A DNA stretch of 63,873 nucleotides, taken from assembly GCA_947460255.1 (NCBI GenBank), contig CANHIS010000012.1, forward strand, positions 1 through 63,873, written 5' to 3'. The notes below the pieces were generated by a model that saw only the letters and a program-made list of their open reading frames with translations, was not told the DNA's origin and ran no database searches. Origin of the DNA: Bacteroidota bacterium (GTDB lineage: Bacteria > Bacteroidota > Bacteroidia > M30B66). Position numbers and translations under genes: made by a program. Shown in pieces: positions 9,657 through 17,191 of the stretch (position 1 is its first letter; the number at the start of each line of letters is the position of its first letter).

Positions 9657-10802
9657 ATGCAGTTTAGCGCAGTAGTTGGCCACGAAGCCATCAAGAAAAA
9701 ATTAATCTCCAATGCCTCCGAAGGTCGAGTTGCACATACACGACTTTTTGCAGGACCTGAAGGATGTGGAGCCCTTCCGCTGGCTCTTGCCTATGTGCAA
9801 TACCTTGCCTGCGCAGCCCCCACTCCAAATGATTCCTGCGGGAAATGCTCGGCTTGCATCAAAATGGCCAAATTGATTCATCCCGATCTCCACTTGTCTT
9901 TTCCGATGATCAAGGAAAACACAAAAAGCAAAGGCGTTTCTAACGAATTGATCACCGAATTTCGCGATTGCTTATTGGTTAATCCATACATGGGTGTAGA
10001 CAATTGGCTCGATTACATCAACGCCGGCAACAAACAGCCGAAAATTTATGTTGAAGAAGCCTCCGAAATCATCCGCCAACTCAGCATGGTTTCTGTGGAA
10101 GATGGCTACAAGTTCTTCATCATTTGGCTGCCCGAATTCATGAATGTGGAAACGGCCAACCGTCTCCTAAAGTCGCTTGAAGAACCTTCTGATAAAACCC
10201 TCATTATTCTTGTTTCCGAAAAGCCTCAAGATTTGTTGAGCACCATTCTATCAAGAGCACAACTGCAAAAAATTGAAGCGTACTCGATAGAAGAATGTGC
10301 AGCGGTTATCCACAGCCTCGTTGAATCAACCAATGAAGCCGCTCGCAAGGTTTCTGAAATTGCCGAAGGAAACGTGTCGCTGGCGAAATGGCTGCTCGAA
10401 AACCAAGACGAATCCGACGAACAACTCGATCTCTTTCGAAATTGGATGCTCGCCTGTTACCAATACAACATCACCGAACTGATCAACCAAGCCGACAGCT
10501 TCCAAAAGAAGGGTCGCGAATGGCAGAAAGGCTTCCTCACTTACGGTTTGTTCATGATCCGACAAACGGTCTTGAAAAACCATCAGCCATCCCTGAACCG
10601 ACTAACCGACCAAGAAAACGGTTTCCTCGACAAATTTGCCCGCTTCTTCCATCCCGGCAACTACGCCGAAATCAGCACATACGTGAACGATGCTATTTTG
10701 CACATCGAACGAAATGGACACGGAAAGATCATCTTCTTCGATTGCTGCATCTTGATTTCAGACGTTTTTAGAAAAGAAAAATTCGCAAAAACGAATGCTT
10801 GA
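9657..10802 (+). CDS. holB: DNA polymerase III subunit delta'
   Basis: 381 residues from the ATG at 9657. The frame is open further upstream, but those codons run through the REP-like element and do not look like protein. The sequence starts MQFSAVVGHEAIKKKLI, a typical delta' opening. The Walker A position reads GPEGCGALPLAL, lacking the usual GKT, as expected for the non-hydrolysing delta' subunit. A four-Cys zinc module follows (CAAP, CGKCSAC). LLKSLEEPSDKTLIIL and the SRAQ motif match AAA+ clamp-loader subunits. It is the first gene of a holB-ricT-gldH arrangement often seen in Flavobacteriales. A TACCTTCG sequence lies just before the ATG, suggesting a very short leader. Confidence 0.88.
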   Translation: MQFSAVVGHEAIKKKLISNASEGRVAHTRLFAGPEGCGALPLALAYVQYLACAAPTPNDSCGKCSACIKMAKLIHPDLHLSFPMIKENTKSKGVSNELITEFRDCLLVNPYMGVDNWLDYINAGNKQPKIYVEEASEIIRQLSMVSVEDGYKFFIIWLPEFMNVETANRLLKSLEEPSDKTLIILVSEKPQDLLSTILSRAQLQKIEAYSIEECAAVIHSLVESTNEAARKVSEIAEGNVSLAKWLLENQDESDEQLDLFRNWMLACYQYNITELINQADSFQKKGREWQKGFLTYGLFMIRQTVLKNHQPSLNRLTDQENGFLDKFARFFHPGNYAEISTYVNDAILHIERNGHGKIIFFDCCILISDVFRKEKFAKTNA

Positions 10803-10845
10803 TTCGGCATCTGCAGGGGTCGGATTATTTTGAAGTTTTATTCTT

Positions 10846-10853
10846 TAGATTTG
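10846..10853 (+). promoter_or_regulatory. Possible -7 element of the ricT-gldH unit
   Basis: TAGATTTG fits TAnnTTTG exactly. A TTTG lies at 10829-10832, 13 bases upstream, shorter than the ideal spacing of about 19. The start of ricT is 77 bases downstream. Confidence 0.35.
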
Positions 10854-10930
10854 CGTGTCGGTTGATGCGTAAAACCAATCGCGTTTTCGTACCAGCATCA
10901 ACTGTTTACATATAGCGATCAAGAAATAGA

Positions 10931-12433
10931 ATGGGATGTAGTAGCTGCTCTTCCGGACGTGGTGGATTACCTGCCGGATGTAACAATAACGGGGCTTGTG
11001 GCGTAGGAGGATGTTCAAAATTACCGGTGTTCGACTGGTTGTCCAATATGGAACAACCCGCAGGAATGCCCGCTTGCGACATCGTAGAAGTACGTTTCAA
11101 AAACTCCCGAAAAGAATTCTTTAAAATTGGAGATGTTTCAGGACTTGCAGTTGGCGATGCCGTTGCTGTTGAAGCCTCTCCTGGACACGATCTCGGCATG
11201 GTTTCCATGACCGGAGAATTGGTGCGCCTTCAGATGAAAAAGCTTGGCGTTCAGTCTGATTCGAGCATCAAAGCCGTTTACCGAAAAGCACGTCCAACCG
11301 ATATCGAAAAATGGCAACAAGCCGTTGATCGGGAAAACCCTACCATGCTCCGCGCACGCGCCATGGCCACAGAACTGAAGCTCAACATGAAAATCAGCGA
11401 TGTGGAATACCAAGGCGATGGCACCAAAGCAATCTTCTATTACACCTCCGACGAACGCGTAGATTTTCGTGAACTCATTCGCCACTTGGCTGATGAATTC
11501 CGCATCCGTGTTGAGATGCGTCAGATTGGCTCTCGCCAGGAAAGTGCCCGCCTCGGCGGAATTGGATCCTGCGGCCGTGAACTTTGCTGCTCCACTTGGC
11601 TCCGCGATTTCAGATCGGTGAACACCAGTGCAGCACGTTACCAACAACTCTCTTTAAATCCACAGAAGCTTGCCGGCCAATGCGGAAAACTCAAATGCTG
11701 CCTCAACTACGAGCTTGATTCGTACTTGGATGCCATCAAGGATTTTCCAGAGTCGAACGTGAAACTCGAAACCTTGAAAGGCAATGCGGTACATCAAAAA
11801 ACCGACATCTTCAGAAGGGTCATGTTTTACGCCTATTTCGAAGATTTAGGCAACTTCATCGCGGTGCCAGTTCACCGGGTGAAGGAAATCATCGCCATGA
11901 ACAAAGCGGGTGAAAAACCCGAAGCCCTGCTCAGCAAAAAGGAAATTATCGAGGTTGAAAAAGATCCAGACTACGAAAATGTGGTTGGACAAGACAGCCT
12001 CACCCGTTTCGATGCGAGCAAGAAAAACAAGAAGAAGAAAAAGAAAAAGCCAGGTAGCCGTCCCGAAGGTGAAGTAAGTACTGCCACAACAGCAGAAAAT
12101 CGCCCTGTTCAACAACAGCGACCGCCACAAGCGCAACAGCAGCAAAGACCGCAGCAACAGCAACGTCCGCAGCAAAATCAGAATCGCCCACAGCCTCAGC
12201 AGCCTCGAGTGCAAGGTGAGAACAAACCTGATGCAAATAGGCCGCAAAATCGTCCACAACAACAACAGCAACAGCGTCCACCTCAACCACCTCGTCCTCA
12301 AAACCAAGGCGGTGCGCCCGAAAACAAACCGACTCCGCAACAAGGCAACAATCCCAACCGAAATCAAAATCGGAGAAACCGCCCGAATCGTCCACCGCAG
12401 AACCCCAATCCAAACAGTGAAAAGAAAGATTAA
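10931..12433 (+). CDS. ricT: RicT/YaaT family PSP1-domain protein with long Q/N/P/R-rich tail
   Basis: 500 residues. The N-terminus is Cys-rich (GCSSCSSG, GACGVGGC). The PSP1 core follows: EVRFKNSRKEFF, DAVAVEASPGHDLGMV, FYYTSDERVDFRELIRHLA. The cysteines of the family are present as CGRELCCSTWL and QCGKLKCCLNYE; in Bacillus RicT equivalent cysteines help bind an iron-sulfur cluster in a complex linked to RNA maturation. From about residue 360 the protein turns into Lys runs and then a low-complexity tail of Gln, Asn, Pro and Arg. The tail's length may differ between relatives. gldH begins inside the last codons of this gene. Confidence 0.85.
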   Translation: MGCSSCSSGRGGLPAGCNNNGACGVGGCSKLPVFDWLSNMEQPAGMPACDIVEVRFKNSRKEFFKIGDVSGLAVGDAVAVEASPGHDLGMVSMTGELVRLQMKKLGVQSDSSIKAVYRKARPTDIEKWQQAVDRENPTMLRARAMATELKLNMKISDVEYQGDGTKAIFYYTSDERVDFRELIRHLADEFRIRVEMRQIGSRQESARLGGIGSCGRELCCSTWLRDFRSVNTSAARYQQLSLNPQKLAGQCGKLKCCLNYELDSYLDAIKDFPESNVKLETLKGNAVHQKTDIFRRVMFYAYFEDLGNFIAVPVHRVKEIIAMNKAGEKPEALLSKKEIIEVEKDPDYENVVGQDSLTRFDASKKNKKKKKKKPGSRPEGEVSTATTAENRPVQQQRPPQAQQQQRPQQQQRPQQNQNRPQPQQPRVQGENKPDANRPQNRPQQQQQQRPPQPPRPQNQGGAPENKPTPQQGNNPNRNQNRRNRPNRPPQNPNPNSEKKD

Positions 12434-12896
12434 TCTCCTGATTTTAAGTTTGTTTGCGGTCCTCGTAATGAGCAGCTGCGACCAAACGCGCGTGTTTGAA
12501 GACAACATTGCCATCGAAAACAATGTGTGGAAATCTACTGCTCCAGTAACTTTCGCGGTCGACATCGCCGATACCACATCCGGAAATAACTTTTACCTCA
12601 ACATCCGCCATGCAGAAGGCTACCAATACAGCAACCTGTATGTGTTTATGAAAACGAAATTCCCGAACGGAAAAACAGCGCAAGACACCGTCGAACTTGT
12701 ACTTCAAGATCCAAATGGGAAGTGGACAGGCTCCGGATTAGGCGATATCTGGGACAGCCAAATCATGTTCAAACGCAACCTTCGTTTCCCCTTGAAAGGG
12801 AAATATGAATTCAGCGTGTACCAAGCCATGCAAACACCCGAACTCCCAATGATTATGGAAGTGGGCATGCGCATCGAAAAATATCAGCCCGAATAA
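12417..12896 (+). CDS. gldH: Gliding motility lipoprotein GldH
   Basis: 159 residues from the GTG at 12417, which lies 17 bases before the end of ricT. This start is chosen because it opens a proper lipoprotein signal: KRKINLLILSLFAVLVMSSC, lipid-modified Cys at 21. The mature part (DQTRVFEDNIAIENNVW, FYLNIRHAEGYQYSNLYVF, GSGLGDIWDSQIMFKRN, PLKGKYEFSVYQAMQ) matches GldH, a lipoprotein needed for gliding in Flavobacterium johnsoniae. The ricT-gldH order is conserved in Flavobacteriales. Translation is probably coupled to ricT. The penicillin-binding-protein gene that often follows elsewhere is absent here. Confidence 0.85.
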   Translation: MKRKINLLILSLFAVLVMSSCDQTRVFEDNIAIENNVWKSTAPVTFAVDIADTTSGNNFYLNIRHAEGYQYSNLYVFMKTKFPNGKTAQDTVELVLQDPNGKWTGSGLGDIWDSQIMFKRNLRFPLKGKYEFSVYQAMQTPELPMIMEVGMRIEKYQPE

Positions 12897-12902
12897 TCTA
12901 GC

Positions 12903-13937
12903 TTAACCTTTTACTTGCCAAGTGTTTGTGCCGCGAAGAAGCGCATCCAGATCTCCTGGGCCTTTCGCTGCAATGGCATCTTCAAGCTGCTGATTCAATG
13001 CCGTTTCGTAAGTAAAACGGTTTTCCGCGTAAAACACTCCAAATGGTCTTGGGAAATGTGGGCCATGTTTAGGATCGTCGAAGAAGCGTGTTAAAATTCC
13101 CGCTTTCACACGATCGGTTTCATCGTGAATCCAAAGATCATTCGCAGAAACATCATTCAACGATACCACTCTTGGCGTGAAGCCATCAATCACAATCCCT
13201 TTGTCTTTTTGTGCACCGAAAACCAATGGCTGTCCGTGCTCGATAAACAAGGTTTCATCTGCCTTGCTCGACTTCTCGGTGAATACCTCAAATGCACCAT
13301 CGTTAAATACGTTGCAGTTTTGGTAGATTTCCACCAACGACGAGCCTTTGTGAGCGTTTGCACGCTTCAATATGGTTCTTAAGTGAATTGGATCGCGGTC
13401 CATCGAGCGCGCCACAAATGTTCCATCAGCACCCAACACCAAAGCCAGCGGATTGAACGGGTGATCCACTGATCCCATTGGGGTTGATTTGGTCACTTTT
13501 CCAAGCTCCGACGTAGGAGAATACTGACCTTTCGTAAGTCCGTAAATCTCATTGTTGAACAACAAAATGTTCACGTCGATATTGCGGCGAAGCAAATGGA
13601 TGAAGTGATTTCCACCGATCGACAGAGAATCTCCATCACCAGTAATAATCCAAACGCTGAGTTCTGGACGTGAAATCTTCAAGCCAGAAGCAATTGCAGT
13701 TGCTCTTCCGTGGATGGAGTGCATCCCGTAGGTTTCCATGTAATATGGGAAACGCGACGAACAACCGATGCCCGAAATAAAGACAATCTCTTCACGCTTC
13801 AATCCCAATTCAGGAACAACTGTTTGAACTTGCTTCAGAATTGAATAATCGCCACAGCCGGGACACCAGCGTACTTCCTGGTCTGTAACCAGATCTTTTG
13901 CTGTAAATACAGGAATATCGTTAACAACCGTGCTCAT
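12903..13937 (-). CDS. korB: 2-oxoacid:ferredoxin oxidoreductase, beta subunit
   Basis: 344 residues. It carries the thiamine-pyrophosphate-binding beta-subunit signatures: WCPGCGDYS at about 24-32, [22 protein letters not shown], and [15 protein letters not shown] followed by [16 protein letters not shown]. With KorA it decarboxylates a 2-oxoacid (2-oxoglutarate is the usual substrate in Bacteroidota) to the acyl-CoA with reduction of ferredoxin, substituting for the NAD-linked complex in the TCA cycle. It begins 2 bases after korA ends, so the two are co-translated. The substrate assignment is from family, not from a specific residue. Confidence 0.9.
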   Translation of the reverse strand: MSTVVNDIPVFTAKDLVTDQEVRWCPGCGDYSILKQVQTVVPELGLKREEIVFISGIGCSSRFPYYMETYGMHSIHGRATAIASGLKISRPELSVWIITGDGDSLSIGGNHFIHLLRRNIDVNILLFNNEIYGLTKGQYSPTSELGKVTKSTPMGSVDHPFNPLALVLGADGTFVARSMDRDPIHLRTILKRANAHKGSSLVEIYQNCNVFNDGAFEVFTEKSSKADETLFIEHGQPLVFGAQKDKGIVIDGFTPRVVSLNDVSANDLWIHDETDRVKAGILTRFFDDPKHGPHFPRPFGVFYAENRFTYETALNQQLEDAIAAKGPGDLDALLRGTNTWQVKG

Positions 13938-13939
13938 GG

Positions 13940-15781
13940 TTAGGCGAGTGTTTTAATTTTTTCGAGCAACTCCGTTGATGTGAACGGAATGCCTTTAATC
14001 TTGTTAAATCCTTCTGCAGGAACGAGGTATTTGTCGCGAAGCAAACGAACCAATTGCCCATTGTTCATCTCCGGAACCAACACATGATCATATTGCTTCA
14101 TCAATTCACCCAAGTTTTTCGGGAATGGATTCATGTAACGAATGTGCGCATGTGCAACGCTGTATCCATCTTCTAGTGCAGCCTTCACAGCTGTTTTGAT
14201 TGCTCCATAAGTTGAACCCCAGCCAACAACCAACAACTTTCCTTTGGACGGACCTTGATCAATTTGCTGATCAGGGATAAAATCGGCGATGCGCTCTACT
14301 TTTTCAGCACGTAACTTCACCATAAACTCGTGGTTGTCTGGATCGTAACTGATGTTTCCAGTATCGTGTTCCTTCTCCAATCCACCAATTCGGTGTTCAA
14401 GACCTTTAACGCCAGGAACCGCCCATTTACGCGCCAATTTTTCATCGCGTTTGTAAGGCAAAAACTTCTCTCCTTCTGGCAATGCTTCCGCAAAAACTGC
14501 CTTGATCGGCTTCAAATCGGCCGAAACAGGATACTCCCAAGGTTCTGCACCGTTAGCTAAATAACCATCGCTGAGGAAAAATACTGGAGTGCTGTGTTCT
14601 ACGGCGATTCTGCACGCTTCGTACACTGCATAGAAACAATCGCCAGGACTTTGAGCCGCAATCACAGGAAGTGGAGCTTCTCCATTTCTTCCATAAATCG
14701 CTTGAAGCAAATCCGCTTGTTCGGTTTTGGTTGGCAAACCGGTTGATGGACCACCACGCTGAACATTGATGATCACCAAAGGCAATTCAAGCATGATCGC
14801 CAATCCGATCGCTTCAGTTTTTAATGCGATGCCCGGACCAGAAGAAGTGGTGATTGCAAGAGAACCACCAAATGCGGCTCCTATTGCCGAAGTAATAGCT
14901 GCTATTTCATCCTCTGCTTGGAAGGTACGAACACCGAAATTCTTGTGTCGTGATAATTCGTGCAGGATGTCGGAAGCTGGTGTAATAGGATAAGAGCCTA
15001 AGAAAAGCGGCAATCCTGATTTTTGTGCAGCAGCAATCAAACCGTAGGCAGTTGCTGGATTTCCGTTGATATTCCGGTAGTTTCCAGGAGCAATCTGTGC
15101 CGCTTTGATTTCCACGCGCTGCATGAAAGTCTCGCTCGTTTCACCGTAGTGGTAACCCGCTTTGAGGGTCTTCACGTTAGCTTCAACGATTTCTGGACGC
15201 TTACCGAACTTCTGCTCGATAAATTTAATCGTCGTTTCAAGAGATCGATTGTAGATCCAATAGATGAATCCCAACACGAACATGTTTTTCGTACGGTCGA
15301 TTTCCTTTGTGCCCAAGCCGCTACCTTCGAGTGTGGCTTTGGTCATCTTGGTAACATCGATTTTGAACAGCCTGAAAGCATCCAAGCTGCCGTCTTCAAT
15401 CGGGTTAACGCCATCAGGATATTTCGCCAATCGAAGATTTTTGGCATCGAAGCCTTCTGTGTTCGCAATGATGATTCCACCGGCTTTCAGTTGCTTCAAG
15501 TTGGCTTTCAAAGCAGCGGCATTCATCACCACAAGCATATCGCAATGATCGCCAGGCGTGTAAATTTCGGTGCTACCAAATTTTATCTGAAATCCTGAAA
15601 CCCCCGCAAGCGTGCCTTGTGGGGCACGGATCTCTGCAGGGAAATTCGGAAATGTACTAAGGTCGTTCCCGTGAAGGGCGGCTGTATTGGTGAACTGATC
15701 ACCTGTAAGTTGAATCCCGTCGCCGGAATCGCCTGCGAACAGAATCGTGGCTTCCGTGGCGTGGAGGGTTGTGTTTTCCAT
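13940..15781 (-). CDS. korA: 2-oxoacid:ferredoxin oxidoreductase, fused gamma-alpha subunit
   Basis: 613 residues from the ATG at 15781. The frame continues 34 codons upstream, but those residues are hydrophobic and unlike the family, and a promoter-like site lies within them. The gamma domain comes first ([37 protein letters not shown]), followed by the alpha pyrimidine-binding part ([50 protein letters not shown]) and a C-terminal domain with [14 protein letters not shown]. This fusion is the usual architecture for Kor enzymes of Bacteroidota. Confidence 0.9.
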   Translation of the reverse strand: MENTTLHATEATILFAGDSGDGIQLTGDQFTNTAALHGNDLSTFPNFPAEIRAPQGTLAGVSGFQIKFGSTEIYTPGDHCDMLVVMNAAALKANLKQLKAGGIIIANTEGFDAKNLRLAKYPDGVNPIEDGSLDAFRLFKIDVTKMTKATLEGSGLGTKEIDRTKNMFVLGFIYWIYNRSLETTIKFIEQKFGKRPEIVEANVKTLKAGYHYGETSETFMQRVEIKAAQIAPGNYRNINGNPATAYGLIAAAQKSGLPLFLGSYPITPASDILHELSRHKNFGVRTFQAEDEIAAITSAIGAAFGGSLAITTSSGPGIALKTEAIGLAIMLELPLVIINVQRGGPSTGLPTKTEQADLLQAIYGRNGEAPLPVIAAQSPGDCFYAVYEACRIAVEHSTPVFFLSDGYLANGAEPWEYPVSADLKPIKAVFAEALPEGEKFLPYKRDEKLARKWAVPGVKGLEHRIGGLEKEHDTGNISYDPDNHEFMVKLRAEKVERIADFIPDQQIDQGPSKGKLLVVGWGSTYGAIKTAVKAALEDGYSVAHAHIRYMNPFPKNLGELMKQYDHVLVPEMNNGQLVRLLRDKYLVPAEGFNKIKGIPFTSTELLEKIKTLA

Positions 15782-15816
15782 CTTGAAAAGAACAGCAAAC
15801 GCTGCAAAAAGTTGGG

Positions 15817-15824
15817 CAAAGGTA
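15817..15824 (-). promoter_or_regulatory. Possible -7 element of korAB
   Basis: Minus-strand TACCTTTG fits TAnnTTTG, placing transcription start about 30 bases before the korA ATG at 15781. This supports the shorter korA start. No -33 TTTG is evident. Confidence 0.35.
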
Positions 15825-16011
15825 AAGAGAAAATTCACCACACCATAGATTTCTGCCAAATCCTTCGCGTATCTCATTGCCAAAGAGATTTTTTATCTGC
15901 CTCAACATTGCTCCAATCCTTATCTGAGCTAAACAAACACGATGAAATTCCGTTCCCTGATAGAAATTTATCCTACTTTTCAAGCTTTAATTTTTAGCAC
16001 TCCCCTACCCT

Positions 16012-16989
16012 ATGGAATATCGCCGTTTGGGCCGTTCTGGCCTTAAAGTTTCTGCCCTTTCTCTTGGTTCTTGGCTTACGTTCGGCAAGCAAATCTCTGA
16101 TGATGTTGCTGAAGATCTTATGATTACCGCCTACGACAGCGGAATTAATTTCTTCGACAATGCAGAAATCTACGCCCGAGGAAAGAGTGAAATCGTGATG
16201 GGGAACATCCTCAAAAAAGTACAATGGAACCGTCAAACCTACGTGGTATCTAGCAAGCTTTTCTGGGGAGGCGACAAACCAAACCAAACCGGATTGTCGA
16301 GAAAACACATCATGGAAGGTTGTGAAGCTGCGTTGAAACGTTTCCAATTGGATTATTTAGACCTGTTGTTCTGCCATCGTCCAGATCCTGAAACGCCTAT
16401 CGAGGAAACCGTCTGGGCCATGAACGATTTGATTCGCCAAGGAAAAATCTTGTACTGGGGAACTTCCGAGTGGAGCGCTCAAGAAATCACGGAAGCCTTT
16501 TCTATTGCACGCCGCGAGCATCTCATTCCACCAACCATGGAGCAACCACAGTACAACATGCTTCACCGTTATCGCTTCGAGTTAGAGTACAAGCGCGTAT
16601 TCGATGAACTTGGCTATGGCTCAACTATTTGGTCGCCATTGGCTTCTGGAATCCTGTCGGGGAAATACAACAATGGCTTCCCAACCGATACACGTTTAGG
16701 CATCGACGGTCTCGAGTGGCTCAAAGAAAAAGTGCTCACCGAATCGAATCTCGACAAAACCAGAAAGCTGGAAAAACTAGCCAAAGACGCGGGCATCAGT
16801 TTGCCTCAATTGGCGATTGCTTGGTGCTTGAAAAATCCACATGTGAGCACGGTAATTTTGGGTGCTTCGAAGAAAAATCACCTGCTCGACAACATTCAAT
16901 CTTTGGAGAAAATTCACTTAATCACACCAGAACTCAACCAAGAAATAGAGTTAATTCTCGACAATAAGCCGGTTTTAGCGGGTTTTTAG
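16012..16989 (+). CDS. Aldo/keto reductase, potassium-channel beta-subunit-like group
   Basis: 325 residues, full length. Catalytic tetrad positions are visible: the Asp/Tyr in INFFDNAEIYARGKSE, the Lys in VSSKLFWGG and the His in DLLFCHRPD. The opening MEYRRLGRSGLKVSALSLGSW and the NADPH-binding end (STVILGASKKNHLLDNI) are typical of the AKR6/Kv-beta-like group (bacterial YghZ relatives). It reduces aldehydes or ketones with NADPH; the physiological substrate is unknown. It is monocistronic, with a gap carrying REP-like repeats downstream. Confidence 0.88.
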   Translation: MEYRRLGRSGLKVSALSLGSWLTFGKQISDDVAEDLMITAYDSGINFFDNAEIYARGKSEIVMGNILKKVQWNRQTYVVSSKLFWGGDKPNQTGLSRKHIMEGCEAALKRFQLDYLDLLFCHRPDPETPIEETVWAMNDLIRQGKILYWGTSEWSAQEITEAFSIARREHLIPPTMEQPQYNMLHRYRFELEYKRVFDELGYGSTIWSPLASGILSGKYNNGFPTDTRLGIDGLEWLKEKVLTESNLDKTRKLEKLAKDAGISLPQLAIAWCLKNPHVSTVILGASKKNHLLDNIQSLEKIHLITPELNQEIELILDNKPVLAGF

Positions 16990-17048
16990 CTAAAAGTTAT
17001 CACGCAGCTTTTGGTCTTATGTCCATGCAACACAAGACTCATGACACG

Positions 17049-17117
17049 CAGTCCCGGACTTACATTCATTCAGCCCCGGACTTATGACAGGCAGCCCCAG
17101 ACTTAAGTCCGGGGTTA
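17049..17117. repeat. REP-like cluster: three CAGCCCCGGACTTA units and one inverted copy
   Basis: Units lie at 17049-17062, 17071-17084 and 17092-17105, spaced 22 and 21 bases; each is a variant of CAGCCCCGGACTTA. An inverted partial copy (AGTCCGGGGTTA, 17106-17117) directly follows the third, giving the near-palindrome CCCCAGACTTAAGTCCGGGG. The cluster sits between the aldo/keto reductase and the lysyl-oxidase-like gene. Confidence 0.65.
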
Positions 17118-17118
17118 C

Positions 17119-17145
17119 TTGATTAAATAAATTTCAGTAGCTTTG
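17119..17145 (+). promoter_or_regulatory. Probable promoter of the lysyl-oxidase-like gene
   Basis: TTG (17119-17121), 16 bases, then TAGCTTTG (17138-17145), which fits the -7 consensus TAnnTTTG. The predicted transcript start is about 40 bases before the TTG start codon at 17192. The promoter directly abuts the REP-like cluster. Confidence 0.45.
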
Positions 17146-17191
17146 ATTTTCAAATCATTGCATTTCAATTTTACACTTAACCATCCTTCGT

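Noticed and set aside
11846-12577. Long minus-strand open frame opposite ricT (243 codons)
   Set aside because: It is a shadow of the Gln/Pro-rich coding repeat of ricT and yields a Leu/Arg-rich low-complexity product with no start context or family.
12897-12902. Penicillin-binding protein gene after gldH, expected from synteny
   Set aside because: The next gene is convergent korB; no PBP-like frame exists here.
15782-15883. 34-codon upstream extension of korA
   Set aside because: The residues are unlike the family, and a TAnnTTTG element lies inside the stretch.
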